From NCBI GenBank assembly GCA_016648135.1, contig JADDOH010010909.1:1-64000 (forward strand): 64,000 bases of DNA, read 5' to 3'. Shown in pieces: positions 10,331 through 21,990 of this stretch. The first letter of the stretch is position 1. Every line of letters begins with the position of its first letter. The notes under the pieces are model-generated. The model was not told the origin of the DNA. It worked only from the letters and a program-made list of their open reading frames with translations, and ran no database searches. The stretch comes from Agrypnia vestita (lineage: Eukaryota; Arthropoda; Insecta; Trichoptera; Phryganeidae). A program made the position numbers and the translations under genes.

Positions 10331-10780
10331 AATAATAATAATATTTGGATAATTTATATAGCGCCGTTTTCGCAAATACTCACCTCAAGGGCGCTTTACA
10401 CAGAAAATTTATCTTACAAAACGACTTACTGCTAAAAAAAAAACTTATTTACTATTACTTATTCACTAAGGTGGCATGCAAGAAATGGAATTAAAATTTA
10501 ATACTATAATAGTTGGGAGTGCCTGAAAGAATAAGGTATTTTCGCGGAGTGCACAATAGGAGTGGAAAACATTAGCTGGTATTGTTGTGGTCAGATTCAA
10601 TAGGTTTTTATAGGATTGTCTAAATAAATGCATCTTAAGTTGTTTTTTCAACTGTGATAAGCTGTCTGAAGTTGTTTTGTGTGAAGCACCTTTGAGGTGA
10701 GTACTATTGTTATTATTATTACTTATTATACTTCGTACATTTAAAATTTCGTACGGGAAATTGATACTACATTCCTGCAA
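10331..10780 (-). mobile_element. CR1/L2-like LINE 3' fragment, convergent copy
   Basis: On the minus strand LSQLKKQLKMHLFRQSY is the typical LINE C-terminal segment. It is followed by an untranslated region homologous to that of the plus-strand neighbour. The 3' end reads AAGCGCCCTTGAGGTGAGTA, then GGCGCTATATAAATT, then ATT repeats, a classic L2-like terminus. The two copies meet at the ATT/AAT run near 10331. Confidence 0.8.
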
Positions 10781-10844
10781 TGTAGATATCTGATTCCTTT
10801 CAATTTCCCTACTCTTGACACACAGCAGTATATTGAGGGATTAT

Positions 10845-11215
10845 TCATTTATTTTGTTATAAATAAACATGGTCCAATAAAATATAGGTACAATGCAAAA
10901 CATGAACACTATGAAATACATCAGAATAAAAGTTATAGCAATTTAAAACAAAAGCATGGACAAATGAAAATTAGAAAAAAGGCCTGGACTATCTAATCAG
11001 AGATTGTTTGAATCTATACGGATTTAAACCAAAGAAGTCTAGATACTGCCTCGAATTTATAAGACTACATAATCGAGCATGGAGTTAGTTCTAATGATGA
11101 ATAAGGAATACCATTTCATTATTTCTGAGTCTACGAGCTGGGATATTGAATTTTATTTGTCTCAGTACGGCCACCAATATTTTGAATATGGCGATTAGGT
11201 CAGTTTTTTCACGAA
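10845..11215 (-). mobile_element. LINE 3' fragment with TTTA tail
   Basis: The minus strand encodes KTDLIAIFKILVAVLRQI and FNIPARRLRNNEMVF, then HHRTNSMLDY. This is the DL..LFKI..G......F..P.R..R......RTN pattern of a LINE C-terminal domain. The same pattern is better preserved at 21312-21727. The element ends in an AAAT-type tail near 10845-10855. Frameshifts are present. Confidence 0.6.
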
Positions 11216-12684
11216 ATTTTTGTATTATATTAACAATCTAGAAGGAGAGATTACGAGAATAGGAGTGGGTTGAGAGATTAGGATAAGGAGTGTAAAATTG
11301 TAATTAAAACATATTGATGAAATAAGGGGAAGGTATTTTAATATGTAATATAAAACATATTAAAAAATAATATTAATTCTTTTAGTATGGAATGTTAAAA
11401 CGTGAGTGAGCAACCAAAACTTTATATAAAATCAACGAACTCGACACACAAGTAAATAATTTCATTTGAATTCAATTTTATGATTGACAAAAACCCGTAC
11501 GTTTCGTGAAAAAAAATGACGTACCACTCCGAGAACCCAAGAGTGTGGAATTCACAGAAGAACGAATTTGTTATTTACTTGAAAAAATTCGCCAATATTT
11601 TTCGGTGTCATATTCCACATAATGCGATAGTAAAAAACATTTTTTGCGGATGAAAACGTGTAGAGAAGTGTAGACGCTACGCCGTAAGTGTTTGGGAGGA
11701 AGCACAGAATGATCAGGTTTCGCGTTTCCGTACCCAAATCCTCACAGGGGTGGAAAATAATACAGCCTTAAAGTACAATGTTTTCCTTTCTCTCGTAGGA
11801 AAAGTTTAGCGGAAAGCTTTTAAAGCGCTTCGCACTTTTTGTCCGTATAGAAGCAAGTGCTATGGCAGAATTTAACGAGTGCGTGTTTGGCTTTGTTAAG
11901 CTTGCAACTTGAGACTTTTGTTCAAATTCTGAGCTGTGCTTTTTATTGTTTATTTATTTGGCGGCTTACAGGTATAAACGTTCAGAAATTTACGAGTAGA
12001 CAGTAGGACGTTCCCTATTGTGATTTACTGCAGTGAAATGTAACAATGTTGAAATTAATTTACCTTATAACGGAAACTTGCAGTGAGTATATTGAAGCAT
12101 GACTTTTGCGGTAAAATAAACATATCTCTATTTTGAAAACACATCCACATAAACTATATATATCATAATATTCATATCACATTTATCATCAAATTATTCA
12201 ATATTTAAATGCGACAGAATTATTTGTCTATTTTTTGTTTCGAAATACATTTAAACATAAAAGTTATGCTTTAATGTACAGAATGCACATCCCTGTCTTA
12301 TAATTATACTACTTTAAGGAGATTTGATTTTTCACTAACTTTGCACGAGTTACTTGTGTATTCAAGACAATATAGTTTACTTGCGGTCCATACTTGGCGT
12401 TTCCAATACACATTAAATAATAATTCAGCAAATTATAAAAAGGAAATAAGTTAAGAAAAAATATATACAGAAAATTTATTGAATAAAAACCCTTTGTTTT
12501 TATTATTACAGCCATTCAGGGATTTCTCAAAAATTAATGTAAAGCAATACATTTCAAGTACAATATACAATTCCTATGAAGAATATAGGACAAGTACCTA
12601 TATAAAGAATAACAATATAAATAAAAAAAATTAGAATGTTGAAAAGAAGTTTAAACAATGCATGTAAATATAGGTATATATCAC
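11216..12684. other. Unassigned AT-rich stretch
   Basis: Several short frames, none of a family I recognise. No RNA gene or clear repeat boundary seen. Confidence 0.4.
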
Positions 12685-12929
12685 CCCTTTAGAAGTAAAA
12701 CTCACTTATCTACCACAAAATGAGTGATGAATACAAACATTAATATTTCTTCCATCTCTATTCCAGGTAAAAATCAGGAAGTGAATATTCCGTGTCCATT
12801 TATAGTTATTTAGTGGTAAAAATAATAATTAGAACATTTTCAACAATTTTAATATAACACGTTGAATGTGCAAACCTAATTAACTCAAAACTACTCCAAT
12901 CTCACTTAGTGAGTTTAATCTCTAAAGGG
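12685..12929. mobile_element. Short MITE (family D), copy 2
   Basis: The better-kept copy of the element at 9103. Terminal inverted repeats extend to CCCTTTAGA-GTAAAACTCACT on the left and the inverse, AGTGAGTTTAATCTCTAAAG, on the right. Non-coding. Confidence 0.7.
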
Positions 12930-13213
12930 ACAAATTATTATAATGTAAAAAACTGAGCCAATAAAACTATCAATTAAACATTAATGCATTAGCAGATTCT
13001 AATATTAAAACTATCACTACCCCAGAATCAACTGCATATTTATTTTTAAAATAGTTACGCTGTCGTGGGATATAACGACAAGGTAGTGATCTGCGATGCC
13101 GCTGGCGACATTGTATTCAAGATATTGCTCAATAAAGAGGTTTGTCTCTTGACTCAATAAATGCTGAAAATTCTGACAAATCAGGGGTTTAAACCTGCAT
13201 TCCAAGATGTTTC

Positions 13214-14405
13214 ATTTTCAGAATAATTTTGAGTATGCCCAAAATTTTCAAGAACACAATACTAGATTTTATCCTCAGGGGGTCATCGTTAATCAAGATT
13301 TATTATAGACGTCTCATAAAGACGAAGCAATGTTTTTATATGGTAAAATAGTTATGCAAGTCTTTTTTGGGTGTTAATAAGGTTTACGACTCATCGTACG
13401 GGTGGCTTAAGTGATCACTACACAATGTAATGTTCACGAATTCCACCCATGATAGACTACCACAACTCTAAAATTTTTGGAAGTTGTAAAGATGTTTAAT
13501 TTTCACAACTTGTTTTGTATGTAAGTTGTATTTTTACTACTGCCACCTGCATTCAAAAGCTTTATCCATAATCCAATAGAGGTGTCATGATTTATGTATT
13601 TATTTGTTTACGCCCATTATGCATAAAAATGTTATAATATAAAAAGAATCTTATAAAACAATATCAGGTAAAAGCAGAAAAATATATAAATATTAAGAAC
13701 ATGTATAAGCAGTGAAAGTATCAGATATAAGCCTTAAAATATGAGTATAAAAATTAAAAATAAGGAAAAAGTCAGTAAGTAATGTGTATAAAAAATATAT
13801 TACATATCATTACCTACATATATACATAAATAGTGGAAGTTAGTAATGAAGTAGTATTGTGTCTTAAAGTGTTAACTTTATTTTCACTAGAATATCATTG
13901 AAAATGTCAACCATGTAACCATGTTCATTACCAGTCTTCGATAATGAGATATATATATTTTGATTGGAGTTTTTAAAGCAATTTCCTTTATATGTGTATA
14001 TGACATTTTTCCGCTAGAATACGCCTGGAAATAATTTCAATTTTTAAACACATTTTTATTCATTTTTTATATATTTTGAGTATGTCTAAATTTTATAAAC
14101 AAGTTGTGTTAAGTTATTTATTCCACATCCAAAAATTTTAATGATGTGGGTAGTCTATCATGGCTGGAATTAGTGAACGTCATATTATGCAAAGTGATCA
14201 CTTAAATCAGCCGTACGATAGATCGTAAGCCCTATGAACGCCTAAAAAAAGACTTCCATACCTATTTTCTCATATTAAAATATAGCTTCGTCCACATGGG
14301 ATATCTATAATATTTATTGATTAATGAAGTCAAACTGGGGATAAAATCTAGTATTGTTCTTGAAAAATTTGGACATAGGCAACTACCTAAAATATTCTTA
14401 ATAAA
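13214..14405. mobile_element. Foldback element, family E (long)
   Basis: Arms at about 13221-13475 and 14148-14395 are inverted copies. The left arm reads CAAGAACACAATACTAG, GACGTCTCATAAAGACGAAG and GTTCACGAATTCCACCCATG; the right arm has the reverse complements in reverse order. The roughly 670-bp centre includes what looks like a LINE 3' end (GTATTTATTTGTTTACGCCC near 13598), nested inside. No transposase seen. The arms recur, usually in inverted pairs, at 14585, 31555 and 41240. Confidence 0.65.
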
Positions 14406-14584
14406 ACCCGCAGCTTTGTCCTGTTTACAAAAATTATGAGGCGTGCATGACATATGTGTCTCATCTATATTCTCAATATTTTCAAAATTAATTTACCAAG
14501 AGAAAATAGGACTATCTTTCCAGTATCATGGAGTGATGCTCAAACACTATCACTTGATCAAAAGACATATTTTTTATGCTGATA

Positions 14585-14940
14585 AATTGTAGAAGTCTCA
14601 CAGAGATGAAGCTATGAATATGAGAAACATGCGTGGAAGTCTTTCTATGAGATGTCCCAGGAATAACAACCTGTAGGAGCTGGCTTAAGTGCTCACTCTT
14701 CACAATGCAACGTTCACATTATTATTATTATTATTATTAATTATTTAGATTACTTAAGCCAGCCGTAGGTAGAAAGCCCTATGAATACCCAAAAACACTT
14801 CCATACCTACTTTCCATATAAAAATATAGCTTCGTTTCTATGAGACATCTATAATATGCGTCCCTCTGGGGATAAAATAGTATTGTGTTCTTGAAAATTT
14901 TGCACATACTCAAAATATTATTAAGGTTTATTGGATTGTG
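14585..14940. mobile_element. Foldback element, family E (short)
   Basis: Arms 14585-14695 and 14756-14860 are inverted copies (AGTCTCACAGAGATGAAGC against GCTTCGTTTCTATGAGAC). They are separated by an ATT microsatellite at about 14719-14740. The right arm continues through CTCTGGGGATAAAATAGTA to the conserved TTCTTGAAAATTTTG end. Non-coding. Confidence 0.65.
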
Positions 14941-15464
14941 ATTTTAATGTATTTTTATTATTGTACTATTAAATTTTTTTTTATGAATTTAGTTTTGATG
15001 AAAATAATAAATAATTTCCTGACATCTGTTGACTAAAATACCTTACATTCATTTACAGCACTTTAATCGGTAGACTAGATGAATAAAAATCATAAGAGTC
15101 AAGATTCGTGTTTCAACGACATTTTACATTATTTTTCAACAGAATTAATCGAATGTTCTAATTTGTACAATATTATATGTATTTCATACGAAACCTTGAA
15201 ATCGTACCTATTTCGTATTCAAGGATGTCAGTACGGAGAATATTGGCTTTTAAAGACTTCGTCTGGTATGTTAGATTTTCAGAAACTATTTCATATATTT
15301 TTTTTGTTTCTTACCAGGTATTATAAAAGTAAATACCGTCGTGTTTTGTGACTATTACAATAACGTTATTATATTTCATGCAAAAAATATTCCCGTAATC
15401 AATTTTTTTGGTAACTTCTTACTCCTGGGTATAAAAGAATTTTTTCAGACAAGATATCTAAGAT
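14941..15464. other. Unassigned stretch with an open frame
   Basis: A plus-strand frame of 90 codons starts at 15079. It matches no family I recognise, and its composition resembles that of the surrounding DNA. No introns, RNA or repeat ends are evident. Confidence 0.3.
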
Positions 15465-15635
15465 TCTATTTAAACTTTTCTGATATTTCTGATGAGACAT
15501 CCAGAGAAATACGAGATCTTGCATCTCATAATGCATGGAAAGATTTCCGGAAGTCGGGGCCCTGGAAGAAGGAGGACTTCATGGCTGAAAAACTTGAGAC
15601 AGTGGTTTGGCCAGTCTACTGTAGAGCTGTTTCTG
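15465..15635 (+). mobile_element. LINE fragment (GPGRRRTSW family)
   Basis: The frame HPEKYEILHLIMHGKISG, then RGPGRRRTSWLKNLRQWFG and QSTVELF, is the conserved tail downstream of the reverse transcriptase in an arthropod LINE family. The same stretch, on the opposite strand and split by a hAT-like element, lies at 50510-51395. It ends abruptly at about 15635, where a different LINE in the opposite orientation starts. Confidence 0.8.
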
Positions 15636-16312
15636 GCGGTCGGCGACCCTCTGGAATCCCGCGCATCACGGCTTTGGGAAGCCTCTTCTGCTCCATTCTC
15701 TCGACATGGTCCCTCCAGAAACGCCTTCTCTGCCTGCTCCATCTTACAATGTCTTGTGTGTCGCAGGTTCTGCGGATTTCCGCATTGGGTACTCTGTCTC
15801 TGAGGGTCTTGCCGCAACGGGTCTTAGAGTCTTAATCTGGGTAGTTCTGAGACGGAGTTTAGCTATCACCGTGTGTCACGATAGGTCTTATGTGTTTTAT
15901 ATATTCTGACTTTGCTTTTCACTAGCATAGGTATGCTTACTGGCCCATAAAGTGTGTCGTATAGAATATTTTTTTCTTTAAGTTATATTTATGTATGCTT
16001 GATTCATGTGAAAAATATACGTTTTATTGTGTCTTATATGTCGCAGGTTCATCGGATTTCCGCGTTGGGTACTCTGTCTCTAAGGGTCTTATCGCAACGG
16101 CTCTTAGAGTCTTCATCTCGGTAGTTCTGAGACGGTGTTTAGCTACCAACGTATGTCACAATAGGTCTTATGTGTTTTGTATATTCTGACTTTGCCTTCC
16201 ACTAGCATAGATATGCTTATTGGCCCATACAGTCTGTCTTATAGAATATTTTTTTATTTAAGTTATAATTATGTCTTCTTCATTTATGTGAAAAATAAAC
16301 GTTTTATTGAAA
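15636..16312 (-). mobile_element. LINE fragment with a 280-bp tandem duplication
   Basis: Reading the minus strand, KTLRDRVPNAEIRRTCDTQD, IVRWSRQRRRFWRDHVERM and RLPKAVMRGIPEGRRP are recognisable as the segment after the RT domain of another arthropod LINE family. Upstream, KSKVRIYKTHKTYRD corresponds to the KVRIYKT-IRPIVTYGAET block. The 280-bp unit 15751-16030 is repeated at 16031-16312 with about ten percent divergence. Stops and frameshifts are frequent. Confidence 0.75.
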
Positions 16313-16351
16313 ACAAGTGTTAATTAGAGAATTATGGAGCGCATACTGCGT

Positions 16352-16400
16352 GTGTGTCCATTCTGACGAAGATGCAGTGGTATCGAAACTGGTAGACGCA
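16352..16400 (+). ncRNA. Hammerhead-like motif (Penelope-type)
   Basis: CTGACGA at 16363-16369, a short stem II (GAT/ATC around GCAGTGGT), GAAA at 16385-16388, then ACTGGT and A. This is the order of a type I hammerhead with a minimal stem III. Stem I is poor (GACGC downstream, no good partner next to the core), so it is probably decayed. Confidence 0.5.
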
Positions 16401-16639
16401 AAGTTACTGCGAGTATTTTAATACAAAGTTTTAAGTAAATTTTTATTTTTATGAACAATTTAGTACTTTATTATAATTTATTTCTAACGATTTACTGAAT
16501 ATTTATTTAAAATAAAAATCCCGACATTTTTTGTAAAACAAAAAATGGACAAAAAGACATTTTATAAGAGAATTGTGTTTACTGATTACCGATTTCGATA
16601 TACCGTTGGAATATATTAACTAATAAATAATTAATGTAA

Positions 16640-16700
16640 TACTGAAATTCTAATACGTAAAAGTACGTAATTTTTGACGGGTTGCTAGTAAATTGATATT
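16640..16700 (-). repeat. TAG-family repeat end
   Basis: The minus strand reads TACTAGCAACCCGTCAAAAA, then TTACGTACTTTTACGT, the start seen at 4683, 5514 and 36243. The rest is AT-rich. Confidence 0.5.
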
Positions 16701-17090
16701 ATCATTCACCGCCCGGTCGGCATTTTTTTGTCTTTTTATTATTCAGTAATCGGATATTTGTATAATGATACATTAAATTGCCAATAACTTTTTTTAATAA
16801 TATTTTCGCGAAATTAGCAAAGCAGTATTATGATATTTTCCAATAACTAGTTGATATGGAACCCAATATTTCTCACAAATTTTTGTACACTTATTGAGTG
16901 GCAAACGTTTTCACACACAGTGGACGCGGAAGCAGTGACGGCTGACGCTTTCATAGTATAGTATTGCAGTTATTTTAAGTTAAATAAAAATGATGCCAAA
17001 TGGTGCAACTCAATGTGCCCTAGAGCATAAAAATATCCAAGTGTTGATGTATTAGTCAGACGACGATTTTAGTCATAATTAAATTTTTTT
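16701..17090. other. Unassigned stretch
   Basis: No gene recognised. Slightly richer in GC around 16920-16950 but without a reading frame. Confidence 0.35.
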
Positions 17091-17094
17091 GGGA

Positions 17095-17235
17095 GAAGTT
17101 TTTTTATTTAAGAAAAGTTATAAAAGTCTCAAGATGACGAAACTTTTACAAAACTCTTTATAGGGTCCTACAGGGCTCACGACCTGTATGAGCTAGCTTG
17201 TATTATCATTCATTCAATGCAATTTTCAGTTTTAA
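17095..17235. repeat. Foldback family E, partial arm
   Basis: Contains AAAGTCTCAAGATGACGAAA, then GGGCTCACGACCTGTATGAG, which match the arm at 31590-31680 and others. Truncated on both sides. Confidence 0.5.
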
Positions 17236-17251
17236 TTCATAGCTAATTATA

Positions 17252-17520
17252 TAACTAACTAACTAACTTACCATCACGCCGTTTCCCCGTGGGGGTAGGC
17301 AGAGAGGATAGAGCGTCATACTCTACTGTCCTGACATACAACTCTCGCCTCATCCACATTCATACAGCTCGCCGGTTGTTGAGGCTTCTAACGGGACCGT
17401 CTTCCAGTACCTGGTTAATCTGGTTACACCACGTCTTCCGCGGTCGCCCTCTCTTTCTGGCGCCATCAACACTTGCATTATATATCTTTCTTACCATTCT
17501 TTACTCATTCATTTTCATTA
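17252..17520 (-). mobile_element. LINE 3' fragment, TAAG-tailed family, copy 3
   Basis: The minus strand ends ...CCCACGGGGAAACGGCGTG, ATGGTAAGTTAG, with a GTTAGTTAG tail. Remnants of RGRPRKTW and of the PHGETA end are encoded. Small deletions break the frame, including one where other copies read CGAAG-ATG. Confidence 0.75.
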
Positions 17521-17935
17521 TATATAGTTAATATAAAAAATGTTAATGTTTTTAACTTTTTTATTTTTTATTTAATATTTTAAAAATTTATTTAGAGTAT
17601 TCACAAGTTCACAGTACAATAAATCAAATAAACTTTTGAAATATCCTACTGGAGCTCAATTATGAACGACTCAATATATCAATGTAATTACAGATCTTAT
17701 CGCTAATCTAACCAATTATATAAGAAATAAAACAAGAGAATAGTGAAATAAACAAAGTATGAAAGCAGCAATAAACAAAGCAAGAAAACAGTAATAAAAG
17801 CAATAAATAAAGAGAAAAGTGACATAAACAAAGTATGAAAATATTTTTTAAATTTTTTAAAACAACACTTTTTAGAACAACACTCTTCCAAACATCGCAT
17901 CCTTTACAATACTTGAATTAGCATCGAAAGTATCA
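17521..17935. other. AT-rich stretch with AATAAA-type repeats
   Basis: A-rich plus-strand sequence with repeated AATAAACAAAG(T/C). Probably an eroded LINE untranslated region on the minus strand. No gene. Confidence 0.35.
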
Positions 17936-18440
17936 ATACTTGTGCGGTTCGTTAGCTCGTTACATGACCTACTCGCTCGTAAAATTAAGGAGTTCCCTTG
18001 CGATCTCGTATGGTGTCTCGGAATTGAGAAAGGATGCGACTGTCGGTTAATGTTTATTTTTTGTGGTAATTTTTACTCTGCAGCGACTCCCGCCGTGTTA
18101 AATGATAGTGGTGGCCTCCTTGCAGGAGGCACCACTGGCGGCGCACACTAGTCCAACACGTGCAAATATGGCACAAGTTACACCCAGCAGTTGACTCGGA
18201 AGCGCTTCCTCTTTGATCCGAACGTCACACATCCCCGGCATACGAATCGTATGAAAGTCGCGGAGAATTTTCATGCAAGAATAAACGCCAAAGTTACACT
18301 TTGATGTCGGGGATCTGTGCGTGAGGTGAAGGTTCCGCTTTGGGAATTATTACCACGGGGGATGAAGAGACGTGCCCCCGCCCGGGGTCGTGTTTTATGT
18401 CTCACTCTGTATTCAAAGGGCGGCTGCGCGGCGGCAAATG
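17936..18440. other. GC-richer island, unassigned
   Basis: Distinctly richer in G+C and CpG than its surroundings, with no frame longer than about 70 codons and no recognised domain. It contains several CpG-dense runs (GGGCGGCTGCGCGGCGG near 18419). It could be a promoter-proximal region, an untranslated exon or an old LTR. Confidence 0.35.
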
Positions 18441-18539
18441 GTATTGTTTTATGGAGTGTAGCTATTTTATCTTAATATTTTGAATTTGAATAAGTTCGTT
18501 TCGAAACGGTTCAAGAAATGAAAGTGTAATATAGACAGG

Positions 18540-18870
18540 TATGCCTAAATTGACAGATCGCGGGAATTTGCGTAATTGGGCCGTGAGATATTTTTTCTGT
18601 CTTGTGATTGGCGGGTATAAAATGTCATCATTCAATCGGTAACTGATTCGTTGTTGATGTCATCATCCATAGCCAATGGGTGGGGCTATTGGAGTCGTCA
18701 TCGTCGGTTTAGTCAAGGGTTAAAAGGGGTGTCAACCTTATGACACTTGTCAGATTTCCACCGGTTGCAAGCATTGTATTACGTTACTGTCAGTTATATA
18801 ATTGAAATAAAGGAAGTGAATTGTTGTGACCTGAGGAAATATTATTTCTGTCTTACACGCAGTACAAGGA
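18540..18870 (+). promoter_or_regulatory. Promoter-like region or solo-LTR-like sequence
   Basis: GATTGG at about 18606 and CCAATGGG at 18673 are CCAAT-type boxes, and TATAAAA lies at about 18615. An AATAAA at about 18805 lies 190 bp further on. This spacing of TATA and polyadenylation signals is what an LTR shows. I could not find matching TG...CA ends with a target duplication, so a host promoter or chance remains possible. Confidence 0.3.
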
Positions 18871-19724
18871 TATAACAAAAATAATGTTGGATTACCGAAT
18901 AAAATAAATAAATAAATAATCTCTTTGGGATATATAGATACCTTAGTAATGTATAGTTTTACATTATAATAAGCTAATAAATCATCGTCATAACCTTCAT
19001 TCTCTTATCCTAGAAAGCTTATGCTTTTTATAGATAAATTCCTCCAAAAGGTTTGTTGTAGAGGTAACGAGAAGTTTGTAGTGTGTTCTAGGCTTTTCAA
19101 ATGAAGTATTTTAGAGTGTCATGGAATGTCGTAGAATCATTGAGATATAGAATGGAGTTACGCCCGACTGAATTTGCGTTGCTTGCCTAATAATATTGCA
19201 ATAACGAATGACTGATCCTGCTTTGCGTGACGTTGTTTAATTGTTATCAGGATTCAGTAGGTACACATTGTTGCTTTGTATATTGTACATTTATTGTCCC
19301 ATTTTCATGACAACTTCGCTTTTCTCACCTTAAATACTGTAGATCCATGATCTAGGTTATTAATTGTGACAGGTTATTCAACATAATAAGAAGGGAGCCA
19401 AATCTGAAACAAAATTATTTAGTAAATCTAATTAATTTATTCACCTTTTGAAGGTGAGGTGCTTTGGTTCGTTACCACGAGTCGTTCTATGATTTTATAA
19501 ATTAAGCGACAGGCAAAACTTTTCACACGAGCCGCGGTGAGACGTGTCAACATGCCTGCATGTTGTTTTAACGTTGGGACGACGAAACCACGGCGAGCTC
19601 GTTGAGCGAGCACGCCACTGGAATGTTCTGAATGTTATAATAAATATACACGTTTCTTTCGTTCTCTTCTTTGACTTTTTATTTCCATACCTGACCTAGC
19701 CACTTCCTTGAATTTAAGCACATG
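18871..19724. other. Unassigned stretch
   Basis: A GC-richer patch at about 19530-19620 (GAGCCGCGGTGAGACGTGTC) has no open frame of note. Otherwise AT-rich and featureless. Confidence 0.35.
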
Positions 19725-19835
19725 ATTTATTTATTTATTTATATGTCTTCATCCTTATACATGCTGGTAGGAAAAGGAGTCACTCTTCTCTTTAGGAAGA
19801 ACCTGTGCCGAGATGAGCAGCTAACAATACAGTGA
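19725..19835 (-). mobile_element. LINE 3' end with TTTA tail
   Basis: A TTTA-repeat tail (about 19725-19742) is followed by TATGTCTTCATCCTTATAC and CTTTAGGAAGAACCTGTGCC. On the minus strand this is a 3' untranslated end with an AAAT tail, as at 20941. No coding part is attached. Confidence 0.45.
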
Positions 19836-20089
19836 GAACAAAATAATATCAATATAAAATAAAATACGACCTATACTATAAAATTAATCAAGAATTGAAG
19901 AAAAAGAAACTAACCCATATAAAACAAGTTTTTATTATACTCCCTTTCTCATTTGTATTATTTCCAATTTGATATTCTATCAAGATATTCCTCTTTCATA
20001 TTATTATCCTTAAAACGTATAGAATATTAAAAACGTAATAATTGGTATAGGGGGCACGGCGTCAGCGAAATCGTCTGATCGGATCCACG

Positions 20090-20375
20090 AATTATTTGAA
20101 ACAGGTTTTGCGCCTTCTCCACGCGTTGGACTCCTTTCTCATTTGTATGGTTTCTAATTTGAAAAAAAAAACGTTAAAATTTCGAAAATTCCAAAATTAT
20201 ACCATTACTAATTTTTTTAAACGAAAATTTGTTAGATTATTTTTATCATTGCCACGAGTCTGCCTGAAAAGTTTCATCTCGATAGAATCACGGGAAAAGG
20301 GTTAAAAATCATTCCAAAGTTTTTTTAGGTAGACAAGCAGACGCGACGAGTTAAAAGAAAGGGAGTAAACATGAA
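20090..20375 (+). repeat. Dispersed repeat family F, copy 1
   Basis: Aligns with 49200-49475. Shared blocks are ACGAAAATT, CACGAGTCTGC, GGATCACGG/GAATCACGG, TTAAAAATC and the end ACGAGTTAAAAGAAAG. A short internally deleted relative lies at 60215-60300 on the minus strand. Non-coding; class unknown. Confidence 0.6.
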
Positions 20376-20790
20376 AAAAGGATAGTAATAATAGTAGATA
20401 TTATTAAATACAAAAGCAAAAGTGAAGGTAATAAGAAAATATGTAAAGAATCATATAATTGGACAGTAAAAACATGTAAATATTATCGAATACTAGAGCA
20501 ATAGCAAAATTAAAAATAATATATTTTAAAAGTTGTGTATGTTCGCGTATATTAAAAAATGAAAATAAATACAGTTTAATCAGCAAAAAATTATTTACGA
20601 CCTGTTTTCGGCAGTTGGGTATTTGTGCACATCCATGGAGAATAATATCTTTACGAATAATTTTGTGTCAGAAAGAATCGGTAAAAGTAGGGTGTCTACA
20701 CTGTCTATGATAAAATGAATACCAAAGATATTTGAATATCAATTCAGTCATTCAGGATTACACCTTTAATCATTTTTTTAAAGTAACAAA
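20376..20790. other. Unassigned AT-rich stretch
   Basis: Nothing recognised. Confidence 0.35.
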
Positions 20791-20794
20791 CGAG

Positions 20795-20885
20795 TCATAC
20801 GTGACTCGTTAGCCCTATTCACACCGAAAAAAGTCTTCCATGCCTAGTTTCCTATAGACAACTATAATATATCTTGAAAACAATA
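20795..20885. repeat. Foldback family E, partial arm
   Basis: GACTCGTTAGCCCTATTCAC, AGTCTTCCATGCC and CTATAATATATCTTGA match the right arm of the element at 13214-14405. Confidence 0.5.
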
Positions 20886-20940
20886 CTGTCCACTCCTTTC
20901 CTTATTTCTACTGATTCGGTTATGTGGTATTTTTTTTTAA

Positions 20941-21727
20941 TTTTTATTTATTTATTTACGCCCTATAGGGTATTATACAACAGACAAGTGTACATTAATG
21001 TCATATATAGAATATATATATATCAAATAATAATAACATGTAAACATAATAACATGTGAACATAATGACATAAAGTGGAAAGAAAATACTTATAATACAG
21101 ATACAAATCAACTAAGATAAATATAATATAAAGTAAGAAGCAATTATATTAAAAGCAGAAGCATAAGAAAAACATAATATAATTGAAATTCAAAAACAAA
21201 AAAAAGTAATAATGTAGAGTGAAAAGATATAGCCCAAGCTTTGAAAGACATATTTAATAAAAAATATACATACAAATACAAATCAATTATTTAAGTCCAA
21301 TTCGACAAATACTAGTAATCTTTCAATACACCTTTTAATATACCTTTGAATAATATACGGTTATTGACAAAGACATCAAGTTGCTCGTATCTGTTTGTTA
21401 ATCTAAGAAGCCTTTGCAGTGGGGTATAAAATAAATAGTTAGTAGCTGCAGTTTCCACGGCAAAACCTGCATGACTTCTAGTTATGCGAGACGGAACGCG
21501 CAAGCAGATACGTTCTAGTAGTTGAGGACAGTCGATAGTACCATTTATTAGTTTGTGTAAAAAGGGAAAGTCCGTCACTATTCTTCTAGTCTCCAGTTTA
21601 TCAAGACAGCAAACAGATCTAAGAATATTTTAATCAATGTTACTTGAAGGTATGTTAAGTTTATAATTGATAAATCTAAGAAACTTATTTTGGACTTTCT
21701 CTATACTACTCATGTGAACTGTATTAC
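20941..21727 (-). mobile_element. LINE 3' fragment with intact C-terminal frame
   Basis: The minus strand encodes SSIEKVQNKFLRFINYKLN, a stop, then CCLDKLETRRIVTDFPFLHK, LINGTIDCPQLLE, VPSRITRSH, TNYLFYTPLQRL and NRYEQLDVF, ending at 21312. This order is the C-terminal region of a LINE, from just after the RT domain. The 3' untranslated part runs to TATAGGGCGTAAATAAATAA with an AAAT tail at 20945-20957. The RT scrap at 21837 may belong to the same element. Confidence 0.8.
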
Positions 21728-21836
21728 CTGTGATTCAGAGAATTTTATAGTCAGACGCTGCTGCTTTTAGAAATTCAATTAATTTTCATGTTGAATACTG
21801 TCAAATGCTTTCATGTTGAATAATTTTTTTTAGTTA

Positions 21837-21990
21837 GTTCACTTCTTTGTTCGGCCGAGGTTGAAGATTCTCAATATCAGTTTGTAATAATCCCGCATTA
21901 TCGGCATAGCGCAGATTATTTCATCATCCCATACATGACAAGCTCTTAAGCTTTCTGTGGAGCTTCAGTGAATATTATTATGCGAGGTTA
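21837..21990 (-). mobile_element. Reverse transcriptase fragment (YADN motif)
   Basis: The minus strand reads NLRYADNAGLLQTDIENLQP. This matches the reverse transcriptase catalytic block LRYADD(T/A)VLLA...EDLQ, but the second aspartate of YADD is asparagine, which would abolish catalysis. Upstream and downstream sequence is too decayed to extend. Confidence 0.75.

Noticed and set aside
14719..14740. ATT microsatellite as an origin or special element
   Set aside because: Simple trinucleotide run, like the LINE-tail microsatellites elsewhere in the window.
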